64,000 nucleotides of DNA from Streptomyces sp. TLI_171. Its GTDB lineage: Bacteria > Actinomycetota > Actinomycetes > Streptomycetales > Streptomycetaceae. The position numbers and the translations under genes are program-made. The stretch is from the NCBI RefSeq assembly GCF_003610255.1, contig NZ_RAPS01000001.1, positions 6,227,001-6,291,000 on the forward strand. The letters are read 5' to 3'. The stretch's first letter is position 1; the number at the start of each line of letters is the position of its first letter. Under the pieces are notes generated by a model. It saw only the letters and a list, made by a program, of their open reading frames with translations. It ran no database searches and was not told the origin of the DNA. Of the stretch, positions 8,381-18,096 are shown in pieces.

Positions 8381-9157
8381 TCAGCGCCGGACGCGCCTCG
8401 CCCGACGCGTGACCAGCACGAGCGTCAGGCCCAATACCACGACGGCCAGCGCCCCGAGAGCGAGAGCCGCGCTGCCCCGCCCGTTGACGCCGGTCTCCGC
8501 GAGGCTAGGACGGCTGGGAGTCGGGGTCGGGGTCGGCGACTTCGTCGCCGACGGACTCGGCGACGGCGGTGAGCTGGGTGTCGGGGAGGAGTTGACCGGG
8601 GTGGGCGCATGGCTGGGGCTCGGGCTCGCCGTGGTGCAGGCCTTACCGCCGATCCACCAGGTGATGTGGTCCTTCGGGTAATCGGCGTCGGGGTAGTGTG
8701 GCAGGGGCCCCTGGCTGCCGTCGTACTTGACGGCGTTTCCGTAGAGGTCCAGCTGCCCAAAGCAGGCCGGGGCCGCGGACTTCACCTTGAGGGTGGCCTG
8801 CGGGCTCGCCTTGGTGAGGGTGACAGTGACCCAGTCGACCAGTGTCTGCTGGCCTGAGGTCTCCCACTTGTCGCCCTGGGTGCGGTAAGACGCGAGGGAG
8901 ACCGGATAGCTGCATCCCGCCGCGGCCTGCGCTGTCAGGCGGACGGTGAAGGAAGCCGGCGGGGCCGCCTGAGTCAGGCCCTTCTGGCGGGTCCAGCTCT
9001 GGCCGTTGTCGATCGAATACTCGACGTGGCTTCGCGAGTCGCACTGGCTCGAGTCGGCGGCCGAGGCGATCGGGGTGGCGACGGAGAGGACAGAGGCTGC
9101 GACCGCACACACGCCGGCCGCAGAAACCAACCTGCGGAACACGCGGATGTTCTGCAC
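8381..9157 (-). CDS. Secreted protein with LAETG sortase anchor
   Basis: 258 residues. A signal peptide is clear (basic start, hydrophobic VSAAGVCAVAASVLSVATPIA, cut near ASAADS). A globular part follows (about 35-180) with paired cysteines and no recognised family, then a Pro/Ser/Thr-rich spacer, then LAETG, a hydrophobic segment and a basic tail RRARRVRR. LAxTG is the motif of class E sortases, which attach streptomycete surface proteins to peptidoglycan. A role at the cell surface is therefore well supported; the actual activity is unknown. Confidence 0.85.
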   Translation of the reverse strand: MQNIRVFRRLVSAAGVCAVAASVLSVATPIASAADSSQCDSRSHVEYSIDNGQSWTRQKGLTQAAPPASFTVRLTAQAAAGCSYPVSLASYRTQGDKWETSGQQTLVDWVTVTLTKASPQATLKVKSAAPACFGQLDLYGNAVKYDGSQGPLPHYPDADYPKDHITWWIGGKACTTASPSPSHAPTPVNSSPTPSSPPSPSPSATKSPTPTPTPSRPSLAETGVNGRGSAALALGALAVVVLGLTLVLVTRRARRVRR

Positions 9158-9408
9158 TGGTGGGACTCCCTAGAGGCGGCCCGCACACCTGGGCAAACCG
9201 GTGGCGGGCCAGGACGGGACGCCGGGAAGATGCTTTCGGCGCCGTGGAATTGACACCGCTATCCCAAGCCCTACCAGGGAGCACGCCAAGCCGCAGTGGC
9301 GGATCATGTCGGAAAGTACACCCGATGCTGCCTGTCTTGCCGCTGTCCCCAAAGGGAATCTCAGGCCCGGCGGGACTTGCCGGACCGCCAGAGGTAGCAG
9401 GGCTCTCG

Positions 9409-10302
9409 TCACGCCCCGTGGTGCAGTTCCTCGGGCCTACCCCGGGGCCCGGCACCGTCCACAACGATCTGCAGCGCTGCTGGGAGCGGTTTGTTCACAG
9501 CTGCGCGCTGCGGTGTGAGGGACACGATGCGGGCCGCCCGGGCCGGGTCCGCCTCCACGGTTCCCCGTGTCATGACCGGGTGCCGCCGCGCGTCTTCCGG
9601 CCAGGCCGGATCCACACCGGGGAGGAACGTCCGCAAGGCGCCGTTGAACACCTGGTGGAACTCGAACTCCCGGTTGAGCCGGACGGCAGCACCCGTCCTG
9701 AGGACATGCATGATCGCGAGCCCGGGAAGGTGCCGGAGCACTGTCGGTGCCGACGTCGAGGTCCAGGCCTTGAAAGAGGCGGCCGCGGGGGCGACCGCGA
9801 CAACGACCGGAAAGCGTCGGCCCGGATCGCACAGTTGGTCGATCAGGTCTCCGATTCTGCCGGCCGACACGGACCGCGCGTGCGGCAACACCTCGAACTC
9901 GCCGTCGCGGGCACCGAGTTCCTGCATGAGATCGCTGGCCAGACGTGGCGCGAGGGCGCGGGCGGAGGTTCCGCCGGGCAGGCTGGGCAGATGTTCGACG
10001 TCCAGCTGCAGCCAGCTGTAGTCACGTCCCGCGGACTCGTCCGAGGCCGAGACGACGGTCACGAGCCAACTACCCCAGTTGCCGCTCATCGACTCGCAGA
10101 ACTGCCAACGCCTCCACACGCCGGAACGGGTCTGGCAGTGCAGCGTCGCATTCGGGGCCAGCTCGACGCTTCCCTCTTCGATGTCCCCGACTTCGTAGCG
10201 CTTCCCGGCGAGCCAGCCCCGGAGCACGTTCTCGACGACAGCTGCAGCGTCCGGATGTCCGTGCGCGGTCGAGAAGACCGTGCGATAGGGGAGAGGTTCC
10301 AT
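9409..10302 (-). CDS. Conserved-looking hypothetical protein
   Basis: 297 residues from ATG 10302, chosen because AGGAGA lies just upstream; in-frame codons further upstream lack a ribosome site. The protein begins MEPLPYRTVFSTAHGHPDAAAVVENVLRGWL and ends with a patterned region (YNREFEF-like, GALRTFLPGVDP, RRHPVMTRGTV, DPARAARIVSL). No signal peptide or membrane segment is seen. I do not recognise the family. It is divergent from the lectin-domain gene at 10684. Confidence 0.7.
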   Translation of the reverse strand: MEPLPYRTVFSTAHGHPDAAAVVENVLRGWLAGKRYEVGDIEEGSVELAPNATLHCQTRSGVWRRWQFCESMSGNWGSWLVTVVSASDESAGRDYSWLQLDVEHLPSLPGGTSARALAPRLASDLMQELGARDGEFEVLPHARSVSAGRIGDLIDQLCDPGRRFPVVVAVAPAAASFKAWTSTSAPTVLRHLPGLAIMHVLRTGAAVRLNREFEFHQVFNGALRTFLPGVDPAWPEDARRHPVMTRGTVEADPARAARIVSLTPQRAAVNKPLPAALQIVVDGAGPRGRPEELHHGA

Positions 10303-10683
10303 CGTTCTCCTGATTCCTCGCACCGGCCGCCGATCCTGCCGGCGCCGTCCGTGTTCTGCGGCGATGGTTGCCTTCCAAGCCGGAGCACTGTGCCCGCTCG
10401 CGCGCTTCGTGCATGAAAGACGTCTCCTTGTTGCCCTGCCGGACACGACATCCATGCGCGGTGGTTCGCGGGCGACCTCCGGCTCCGGCTCACTGCCGGT
10501 ACCGCCGGAGGTCCGAAAGGGCAGCAGATCCTTCCCAAAGAACCAGGACTGACGGCCTGTCGGGGAGAACGCTCCGAGGCCCGAATAACATCGCCAGCAC
10601 CTTTGCTTCGTGGCAGATCCGCCTGGCCGGATGCCTCGTGACCAGGGGATCCGAATCTCTGCTCGACAGGAGAGAGGCAGCGA
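10303..10683. other. Divergent intergenic region, no gene seen
   Basis: About 380 bp between two divergently transcribed genes. It should hold both promoters, but no sigma-factor consensus or operator could be named with confidence. Confidence 0.5.
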
Positions 10684-12006
10684 ATGAGCGCCCGTTGGTC
10701 ACGCAGGAGCCTTGCGGTGACGACGAGATCGTCCGCGGCGACGAGCACGTCCGAGGGCACCTCCCCAGCCCCGCCTGCCCTGTGGGACCAGTCACCACCC
10801 TGGTCGAGCGGATACGACCCCGGTTCGCCGGGGCAGGCGAGCCCCTCTTATGCCCCGTCGTTCGATGCGGGGTCGGCCCCGCTGAGTGCGGCCGCACCCG
10901 GGGCCGCCGCTCCTCCGGTTGGTGCACTCGCCGCCACGGAGGAACCGGGCCTGTCGGTGCCCGACGAGCCCGACAGCGCAAGTCACCACGAGGAAGCGGG
11001 TGACAACGCTGCCCGGCGGACCGGACTCGGCAGCCTGTTCCACCGCGCCGAGCAACGCGCGCGCAGGTCGGAAGCGGGTCCAGCCGAGGACCAAGCCGAC
11101 GCCGAAGTGCTGTCCTTCGGCGGTCAGAGCGCGTCGCCGGAACCCGAAGAGGACGCGGAGGACCCGTATGGCGGTGCGGAGGCCGGGAACGGACTCCCTC
11201 ATCGGAAGGCCATCGCCTTCGGGGGCGTGACAGTCACTCTGCTGCTCCTCGCGGCGGCGTTCCTGACCAACGCCGGGTCCGGCGGTGAGCCGACGACGCC
11301 GAGCACCCCCCGTGCCAACGCGGACGCTGGTGCACTGGTGGCCGACGGAACGGTGGGTCCGGACGACCACGTCCCCCCTGCCGCAGGGGCAAGCGCCGGG
11401 TCGGACATTTCTCCGAGCCCCAGCGCAAGCTCCATCGACGGCAGCGTTCCTGCCGCCGGCGCCGCCGGGTCGGCAACGCAACGCGCCACGGGCACCGGAC
11501 GAGGGGCCGGCGCGGCGGCAGCTGCCGTCGGTGCCGCCCAGGGGGCCCAGCCCGCCGCGCCCGGCCAGCCCCCGGCCCCGCCGGCCGGTTCGTCGACGAC
11601 AGCGCCGACGACCGTGACCGCGGTGGCGGGCTCCGCGCTCATCGGCCGCGCCTCAGGACGCTGCATCGGCACGGTCGGTGGGCGGAGCAACGACGGCACG
11701 CAATTGGAACTCCAGGACTGCGCAAGCGTGGCATCCCAGATGTGGGAGTTCCGCTCGGACGGTTCCGTGCACGCCCTCGGGCGCTGCATGGACGTCGCCT
11801 GGGCCTCCGTTTCCAGTGGAGCCGCCATTCAACTCGTCAACTGCAACGGCGGCAGCGCTCAGCGCTTCACCCTCGACAGCTCGGGCAATCTGGTGAACCC
11901 GATATCCGGAAAATGCGTGGACGCAGTGGACAAGGGCACAGCGAGTGGAACCCGCCTCCAACTGTGGACGTGCAAGGGCACCACCAACCAGAAGTGGGAC
12001 CAGTAG
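10684..12006 (+). CDS. Membrane-anchored ricin B-type lectin domain protein
   Basis: 440 residues, ATG start with GGAGAG upstream. The N-terminal 170 residues are Pro/Ser/Ala-rich and predicted disordered and cytoplasmic. One transmembrane helix follows (AIAFGGVTVTLLLLAAAFL, about 178-196), then a low-complexity Ala/Pro/Gly spacer, then a C-terminal ricin-type beta-trefoil (about 315-440). The trefoil shows the repeated Q-x-W-like positions SQMWEF, AQRFTL and NQKWDQ with CIGT, CMDV and CVDA cysteines. The protein ends directly in the lectin domain and has no catalytic domain, so it probably binds sugars outside the membrane. This is like several actinomycete RICIN-domain proteins. The gene abuts a transposase remnant. 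Confidence 0.85.
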   Translation: MSARWSRRSLAVTTRSSAATSTSEGTSPAPPALWDQSPPWSSGYDPGSPGQASPSYAPSFDAGSAPLSAAAPGAAAPPVGALAATEEPGLSVPDEPDSASHHEEAGDNAARRTGLGSLFHRAEQRARRSEAGPAEDQADAEVLSFGGQSASPEPEEDAEDPYGGAEAGNGLPHRKAIAFGGVTVTLLLLAAAFLTNAGSGGEPTTPSTPRANADAGALVADGTVGPDDHVPPAAGASAGSDISPSPSASSIDGSVPAAGAAGSATQRATGTGRGAGAAAAAVGAAQGAQPAAPGQPPAPPAGSSTTAPTTVTAVAGSALIGRASGRCIGTVGGRSNDGTQLELQDCASVASQMWEFRSDGSVHALGRCMDVAWASVSSGAAIQLVNCNGGSAQRFTLDSSGNLVNPISGKCVDAVDKGTASGTRLQLWTCKGTTNQKWDQ

Positions 12007-12939
12007 GCGGACTGCGACCTGGCGAGGTGGCCGAGGCGCTCGGGCGAGGCCTGTCGGGAGGTCAGATCGGTGATCGCGTAGACGGTTTGGCGGGTGACGG
12101 CGCCGGTGGCGAGGTCGGTGCGGTGGCGCAGGATGCGCACGTCCTGGGCGACGTGGGGGAAGTCGAGTCCGAGGCCGGTGACGGTGAGGGCTCTGGTCGT
12201 GCGGGTCTCGCGGCGGCCGTGGCCGATCTCGCGTTCGTAGCGGCGGGCGGTGACCTGTTTCCACGGCAACGCTCGTAGCCTGCGGTGCAGTTCGGGCTGG
12301 TTGGCTTTGACCACCAACAGGTAGTGGGCGTTCTTCTCCTCCACGAGGAAGCAGACGTGGCCGCGCTGGGTGTGCAGGGCGTCGGCCGTGACGGTGACGG
12401 CGGTCAGGTCGTAGGGCTCCAACAGGGCGGTGAAGCAGGTGATTTCGTTGGACTTGCCGGGGACGCGGAGTTGGGTGCCGGTCCGGCCGTCGCCGGTCAT
12501 CGCCGCGAGCAGGTGCGCGGTGGGCGAGGTGCCGTGCCGGGAGCCGCGGGCGGCCTTGCCCACGGCGAGCGTGTCCGCCCCGGACGGGTCGGCGCCGGTC
12601 AGGTCGGCCAGGCCGCCGGGGCAGACGAGGCTGATCACCCGCCGGATCGTGGCGGTGCTCGGTGCGACGCGCACGCCCAGTGCTCCCGTGACGCGGGCTC
12701 CGAGGCGGGCCAGGGCGTGCTGTGGGGCGTTCGCCGCCCACTGGCCGATCGCCGTGTACGAGTGCGCCGGCCACGACCGCCGAGGCAGCGATCAGCAGGA
12801 CCGCCACGAACGGGTGACGCACCCCTCGGCGGCGACGCGGGTCCGGCAGCAGCCGCAACCGCTCCACCAGCGGCGATCCCAACACACGGTCCAGAACGGG
12901 CGACTTGCTCAGGCAGACGGTGGCAGACTGGCGGCACAT
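12007..12939 (-). pseudogene. ISAs1-family transposase remnant
   Basis: The N-terminal part (VLGSPLVERLRLLPDPRRRRGVRHP) and the DDE-region part (VTADALHTQRGHVCFLVEEKNAHYLLVVKANQPEL) are typical of ISAs1 but lie in different frames. The C-terminus is cut soon after TDLTSRQASPERLGHLA, right at the end of the lectin gene. The usual VRGHWxIEN box is absent. Non-functional. Confidence 0.85.
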
Positions 12940-13029
12940 CGAAGCTCCGGTGGTACGAGGCGACTTGGGAAGGTCACCCCGTTCAACCGGAGCTTCGTTG
13001 CGTTCGTGACGGCCTGACCCCGACCGGCT

Positions 13030-13800
13030 TCACACCGCCGTGACCAGCGGGCTCACGCGCTGACGGCGACTTTGAAACAGCCCTGGCCCGCGCCAGCGCA
13101 GAATGCCGGTCTCGTCGTGCCAGTACTGCTGGACCCAGACCGGTCGCAGTACGTCTACACGCGGCAGCCGCCGCAGCCGGGTGGGGGCGTCAGCGGCGAG
13201 AAGAGCGCGGAACAGGCGTATTGCCGTTCTCGCCGACCGTGAGCGCATATTGCTCTCGTTCCTTCGCCTCCGTGGGGAGCCGGTCATAGCGCACCGGGCG
13301 GCCGAAGCGCCGGGCCCACTCGTCGGTGACCAGGGCGGACACCCAGTCCTCGTCGGCGGCGGTCAACTCGCACCGCCGCCAGGACGTGGGTGGAGTCGGT
13401 TCGCTGGCACCCGCGCGATTTGACCGGTCCTGCTTCCGCCAGCCGATCCACCATCACGGCCGGCAACCGGTTCGCGCGGCCGCCCCCGGCCATCCGTTCA
13501 CGGAACCCGCCCAGCACCAAGAAGTCGAAGCCCGGATCGTCCAACTCCAGCCCCAGGCAGTAATTTCCAGTCCAGACGGCACCGGACGGGCCTCGGCGGC
13601 TTGTCGGTCGGTGAGGTTCTCGGCGTGCTGCAGCACCGACACCAGCGCCAGCACTGCCGGGGACAGGCCACGCCCGTCAGCGGGATACCACTCCTCGGAG
13701 TCGCTGTCCATGAACAGCCCGTCCAGGTGATCCCGTAGACACCATCGCCGCGGTGCCCCGAGGGCTGCTCGCCCGGGCCATACACACAGTCACCGGCGGG
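13030..13800 (-). pseudogene. IS1182-like transposase remnant
   Basis: Pieces in several frames match the IS1182 transposase pattern: GLSPAVLALVSVLQHAENLTDRQAAEA, then DDPGFDFLVLGGFRERM, then RTDSTHVLAAVR, then LRPVWVQQYWHDE...RRQRVSP. Multiple frameshifts and missing stretches make it clearly dead. Ends are not definable; bases 13800-14047 hold nothing recognisable. Confidence 0.75.
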
Positions 13801-14047
13801 ATCTCGCGACCGGACGAGGAACCCATCGCCACCGCAACCTACCCCGTTAACCAGGCCGAACTCCCCGACCAGGAGAACAGGCAAGCCCGTTCATCGGCCG
13901 CTGATCGAAGGTAACCTCGCTCTCACCAGTGAAGATCACCAACAGCATCCCGGATACGGGACCGAGCCAGTCTCTGGGCAGGCCAGATGGTGACGCGGAA
14001 GTATGCGGCGATGGCGCTGGGCGAATGGGGTGAGGCCGAGGCGGTGG

Positions 14048-16882
14048 TCAGCGGACGCGTTCGTCCAGGCCCGCAGCGACCAGGGCGTCACGAAGGGCGG
14101 AGCGGGAAATGATGCGAAGCTTCGGAAACAGGTTGTAAAGGTGCGTGTTCACGGTTCGGGGAGAGACGAAAAGACGTCTGGCTATCTGACGGTTGGTCAG
14201 GCCGGTGGCCGCCAGCCGAGCTATCTGCAGTTCCTGAGTGGTGACGCCGGTGCGGTCGCGTCGGGCGACCCCTTCCGGCTGGGGTGAGCCGCCTGCGCCG
14301 CGCCGGGCTGACCCGGCCACCTCGGCCCAGGATACGGACCCGAGCTGGCGGAAGGCTGATGCGGCTGCGGCGAGTTCCTCGGCTGCCGCGTTGCGGTGTC
14401 CGTCATCGAGCAGCGCGCGGCCCCAGGCGAGGCGCAGGCGGGCATGTTCGAACGGGGCCTCGATGGCGGTGAGAGCGGCCAATGCGGCATTCGTCGCGGA
14501 GATATCGGCCATGGGGCTGGCAAGCAGGACCTTCGCCGCGGTCAGGAGCGCGGCGGCGCGCGCCGACTGCGGCCGATCCGCCGCCATGACGATCGCTTCG
14601 GCACGCAACCGGTCGCTTCCGCTCAGAGACGCCTCCACCCGGTCCAGTACCAGGAGAGAGAGCCCGGGCACATCCGGAGCCAGCGGCAGAAGTGACTCGG
14701 CGGCGGCGGCGCGCGCAGAGTCGCCCTGGGCGAGCGCGGCCATAAGGCGAACGTGCGCGAGGCAGGTGCGGCTGCGCGTTCCGGCCTCCTCGGCGTGGGC
14801 CAGGGCACGGGCGTCATCGCCGCGCGCCGCGGTGGCCAGCGCTCCCACCGCGCCCAGCAGGACGGCCGAAGAAGCGAGTCGGAATTCGAGGGCGGCGGAC
14901 CGACCTCTGGCAGCCAACTTCTCCGCCTCGGACCAGTGGCTCCGGGCGTAGGCGTCCCTGGCCAACAGGAGAAGAGCGGACACCCGCACCGCCGTCCAGC
15001 CTCCGGCGGCTGCGTCGATAGCAGCCTGCTGGACCGCAGATCGCGACGGGCCCAGCACCCCACGCGCCGGAACCTCCAATTGGGCCTTCGCCACGGCTGC
15101 CACGCACGAGGGAAGACCCGGGTGGCCGAAAGGCCGGTCTGGGGCTGTGGAGCCGACTCTTGGTAGCGAGTCGAGGCTGCCAGGCAGGTTGGGAGAGGAC
15201 AGCGCGCCAGCCTCGCAGACTGCTGCGAGGGCACTCTCCAACAGGATTTTCTGGCCTTCGGGCGTGTGAACCGGAGGCTGTGGCGAGTCGCGGGCGGCAG
15301 TAAGGACCGAGGCAGCTGACTCGGTGTCGCCGTCGCGTTCGAAGAGCACCCACGCCTCGGCCTCGGCACCGGCAGCGCTCATGTCGGCGGAACTAATGCC
15401 GGAGATGTCGCCGATCGAGCGAGCCATCAGGAGTAGCGCGGCCGTGGTGTCGATCCGTCCCGCCCAAGCGGACGCGCGGGCAGCCAGGACCAGTCGGCGG
15501 TGTCGATCGGTTGGGCCGAGGCTGAGGTCGGAGGCTCGGAGGAGTGCGTCTACAGAGTCGCGGGCGGTCATCCTGACCGAGGCAGCTTCCAAGGCGGCGG
15601 CGGCCTCCTCGTCCATACCAAGAGCCGCGGCACCCAGGTGTGCAGCTCGGCTGTCGGGGGTTTGCTCCTCCGCGAGAGCCAGCGCCCGGTGCGCTGCGCG
15701 CAGTTGTTCGGGAGCCGCACCGCGTACCGCGGCGGCACGTAGCAGAGGGTCGGTAAGCACGAGTCTGCGGCCGTCCGCTACGGCCAGACCTGCTTGTTCC
15801 AGCGCCGCGAGCGCGTCCGCCGCATTCGGGACGATTGACAGCAGGACCCGCAAATCGGACGAACGTTGGAGGGCTGCGAGCAGGAGGAACTCAGCGGCGG
15901 AGGCAGGTAGCCGGGCGATGCGAGCGAGCAGCGGGGCAGCGGTTCGGACGCTCACCGGGAGAGGGTCCGGAAGGGATGACGTTCCGGCCCGTTGGGCAGC
16001 TGTCAACTCGTCGGGTATGTCGAGCAGGGCCCGTGGGTTGCCCTGCGCGCTGCGGAGCACGGCTGCTCTTACGCCGGAGTCCAGCCCGGGATGACGAAGG
16101 TCCAGCAGCCGGCTGGCCTCAACCCTTCCCAACGGAGGCAACGTCAGTTCGCGCAGTTGCTCAGCGGCCAACGCGCCTGGCTGGTCCGTCCGAACCGATG
16201 CGACCAGCGCCACCGGCGCGGTGCGCAATCGGCGGGCGATGAAGCCCAGCACCCGGGCGCTCGGCACGTCCGCCCACTGGGCGTCGTCCACGGACAGGAG
16301 GAGCGGCCGCTCCCGGGCCGCCTCGTGCAGCAGCGCCAGCACCGAGACCGCCACCCCGACAGTCACTACGTCTTGCTGGTCCGCCGCTCCGCCGGAACGG
16401 AGGCCCGGTGGACGGTTGGGCAGCGGTTCCGGGCTCCCGGCGACGGCGCCGCCGGCCATGTCGCACAGCAATTCGCCGCTGCCCGTCGCGCTAGCCGTGC
16501 CGATGACCGCTGTTGGAATGCCGGGGGCCGATGGCAGGATGCCTGGTGCCAAGAGACCCTCCAATAGAGCCCGTTGCGGTCGCCGGAGGCGGCCCAACGG
16601 TTCCCGGAGTGCGTCGAGCAGTTGGTGCAGCACGTAGTAGGGGAAGGTCTGCTCGGCCTCGACGGCGACAGCACTCACTACCTTGCCACCGCGCCTGTGG
16701 TGCTCTCGACCCGTCCATGCCAGTAGGGAAGACCGGCCCGCTCCAGGGCTGCCGGTCAGCAGCACCGCGCCGCCCGACCGCTGCTCGTCCGTCGCCGCTA
16801 ACAGCGCTGCAAGTGCGGCGGTCTGGGCATGCCGACCGATCACGTCGCTCGTATTGACCGAGCTATCTGGGACGCCGGGCAT
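14048..16882 (-). CDS. LAL-type LuxR transcriptional regulator
   Basis: Large ATP-binding regulator of the LuxR family, about 944 residues from ATG 16882; an in-frame open stretch up to 17200 lacks family likeness, and no strong ribosome site marks the start. The N-terminal AAA-type domain has Walker A LLTGSPGAGRSSLLA and Walker B LLLSVDDAQWAD. The middle is helical, TPR-like. The C-terminal 65 residues form a LuxR HTH (LTTQELQIARLAATGLTNRQIARRLFVSPRTVNTHLYN, abridged). LAL proteins are often pathway-specific activators of secondary metabolism, with ATP binding controlling their state. No obvious target operon is beside it; neighbours are transposon remnants. Confidence 0.9.
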   Translation of the reverse strand: MPGVPDSSVNTSDVIGRHAQTAALAALLAATDEQRSGGAVLLTGSPGAGRSSLLAWTGREHHRRGGKVVSAVAVEAEQTFPYYVLHQLLDALREPLGRLRRPQRALLEGLLAPGILPSAPGIPTAVIGTASATGSGELLCDMAGGAVAGSPEPLPNRPPGLRSGGAADQQDVVTVGVAVSVLALLHEAARERPLLLSVDDAQWADVPSARVLGFIARRLRTAPVALVASVRTDQPGALAAEQLRELTLPPLGRVEASRLLDLRHPGLDSGVRAAVLRSAQGNPRALLDIPDELTAAQRAGTSSLPDPLPVSVRTAAPLLARIARLPASAAEFLLLAALQRSSDLRVLLSIVPNAADALAALEQAGLAVADGRRLVLTDPLLRAAAVRGAAPEQLRAAHRALALAEEQTPDSRAAHLGAAALGMDEEAAAALEAASVRMTARDSVDALLRASDLSLGPTDRHRRLVLAARASAWAGRIDTTAALLLMARSIGDISGISSADMSAAGAEAEAWVLFERDGDTESAASVLTAARDSPQPPVHTPEGQKILLESALAAVCEAGALSSPNLPGSLDSLPRVGSTAPDRPFGHPGLPSCVAAVAKAQLEVPARGVLGPSRSAVQQAAIDAAAGGWTAVRVSALLLLARDAYARSHWSEAEKLAARGRSAALEFRLASSAVLLGAVGALATAARGDDARALAHAEEAGTRSRTCLAHVRLMAALAQGDSARAAAAESLLPLAPDVPGLSLLVLDRVEASLSGSDRLRAEAIVMAADRPQSARAAALLTAAKVLLASPMADISATNAALAALTAIEAPFEHARLRLAWGRALLDDGHRNAAAEELAAAASAFRQLGSVSWAEVAGSARRGAGGSPQPEGVARRDRTGVTTQELQIARLAATGLTNRQIARRLFVSPRTVNTHLYNLFPKLRIISRSALRDALVAAGLDERVR

Positions 16883-17456
16883 GCCTGGAGGTTCGGCGGA
16901 CTGCCCTTCCCGCCGTCCGTCTGCCGAGGTACTCGATCCGAAGCCGGACCGGTTCCGGAACGCCGGATATGGGGACAGCCGGGTGGAACGCAAGAGGGTT
17001 CGCCGCCTCTCTGGTGCTGACGGATGCGGCGTCCGCAGAGGCACCACAAGGGGTGCGAGTGCAGGACGGTATGCGGGGTGTTCTGCCGACCGCCCGACAA
17101 TCTCGAGCGCGATGGCTCGAGAGGCTGCCGCATGTGGGGTTCCGGGACCGTCGCTGCCCAGATGAGCGGCTGCCGGGACAGCGCCATCGCAACACATCAC
17201 CGGTCGTCAAGGACCGAGTAGCCGGGTGATCGGCCCTCTTCGGGCGCCTGACCGTGCCCTCCGGGGCGGCCCCGACATCGGCCGAAAGCCGCACTGACCA
17301 GTGATCCGAAGAACGTTTGGCTTGGCGTTCAACCGTTTGGGTCGCTTGTTCTTCGGTCCCGGAGGCTTGCCGAGGCGGGTGGGTTTGTCGCGCGTCAGAC
17401 TTTGTGGCAGGGCTCGTTTCTTGCGGGTCCTGCTGCTTGAAGGAGTCTGATCGATC
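16883..17456. other. Region without a supported gene
   Basis: About 570 bp between the LAL start and the next transposase. It may include the LAL promoter and the left end of the IS3-like element. No inverted repeat or gene could be assigned. Confidence 0.4.
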
Positions 17457-17771
17457 ATGGTGAGGCCACCGGCGCTGCCGCCGGAGGAGAAGGTCCGGAT
17501 CGTGCTGTCGATCCTGGCCGGTGAGATGACCGTTGCCGAGGCCGCGCGGCGGGCGAAGGTGTCCGAGCAGTCGATCGGGACCTGGAAGCGCCAGTTCCTG
17601 GAGGCCGGCCGGGCCGGCCTCGCTGGCAAGTCCGGTCCCAGCACCCGGGAACAGCAACTCGGAGCCCAGGTCGCCGACTTGACCCAGGCACTGGGTGAGG
17701 CCGCGGTCGAGCTGCGGGTGTGGAAGAAGTCCGCGGAGGGCCGGCTGGGCCCTTCGAGGACCTCGAGGTGA
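17457..17771 (+). CDS. IS3-like transposase OrfA (HTH protein)
   Basis: 104 residues, ATG preceded by GAAGGAG. It has a helix-turn-helix of transposase_8 type (EEKVRIVLSILAGEMTVAEAARRAKVSEQSIGTWKRQF, abridged) and a coiled-coil-like end. The orfB reading frame overlaps its 3' part, as in two-frame IS elements. Confidence 0.75.
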   Translation: MVRPPALPPEEKVRIVLSILAGEMTVAEAARRAKVSEQSIGTWKRQFLEAGRAGLAGKSGPSTREQQLGAQVADLTQALGEAAVELRVWKKSAEGRLGPSRTSR

Positions 17772-18096
17772 TCCGCACCGAGGCGGGCATGCCGACCGCG
17801 GGGTTCTACCGGCTCATCGGCGTGCCCGAGCGGACCTGGCGCCGCCACCAGGCCCGCGCCCGCCAGGGCGCGCAGGCCAGAGGACCGTGGCCGCGCCCGG
17901 CCCGCGAGGGCGTCCGGGAGACCGCCCGCCGACACGCGCTCGCGCACCCAACCTGGGGCCACCGCAAGGTCTGGGCGATGTGTCGCTGGGACGGCCACCG
18001 CGTCTCTCGGGCGACCGTGCTGCGGCTGCTGCGGGACGAGGGCCTGCTGCTGGAGGCGAACTACCAGCGCGAACGCCGGCAGCTCGCTGCCCGCCG

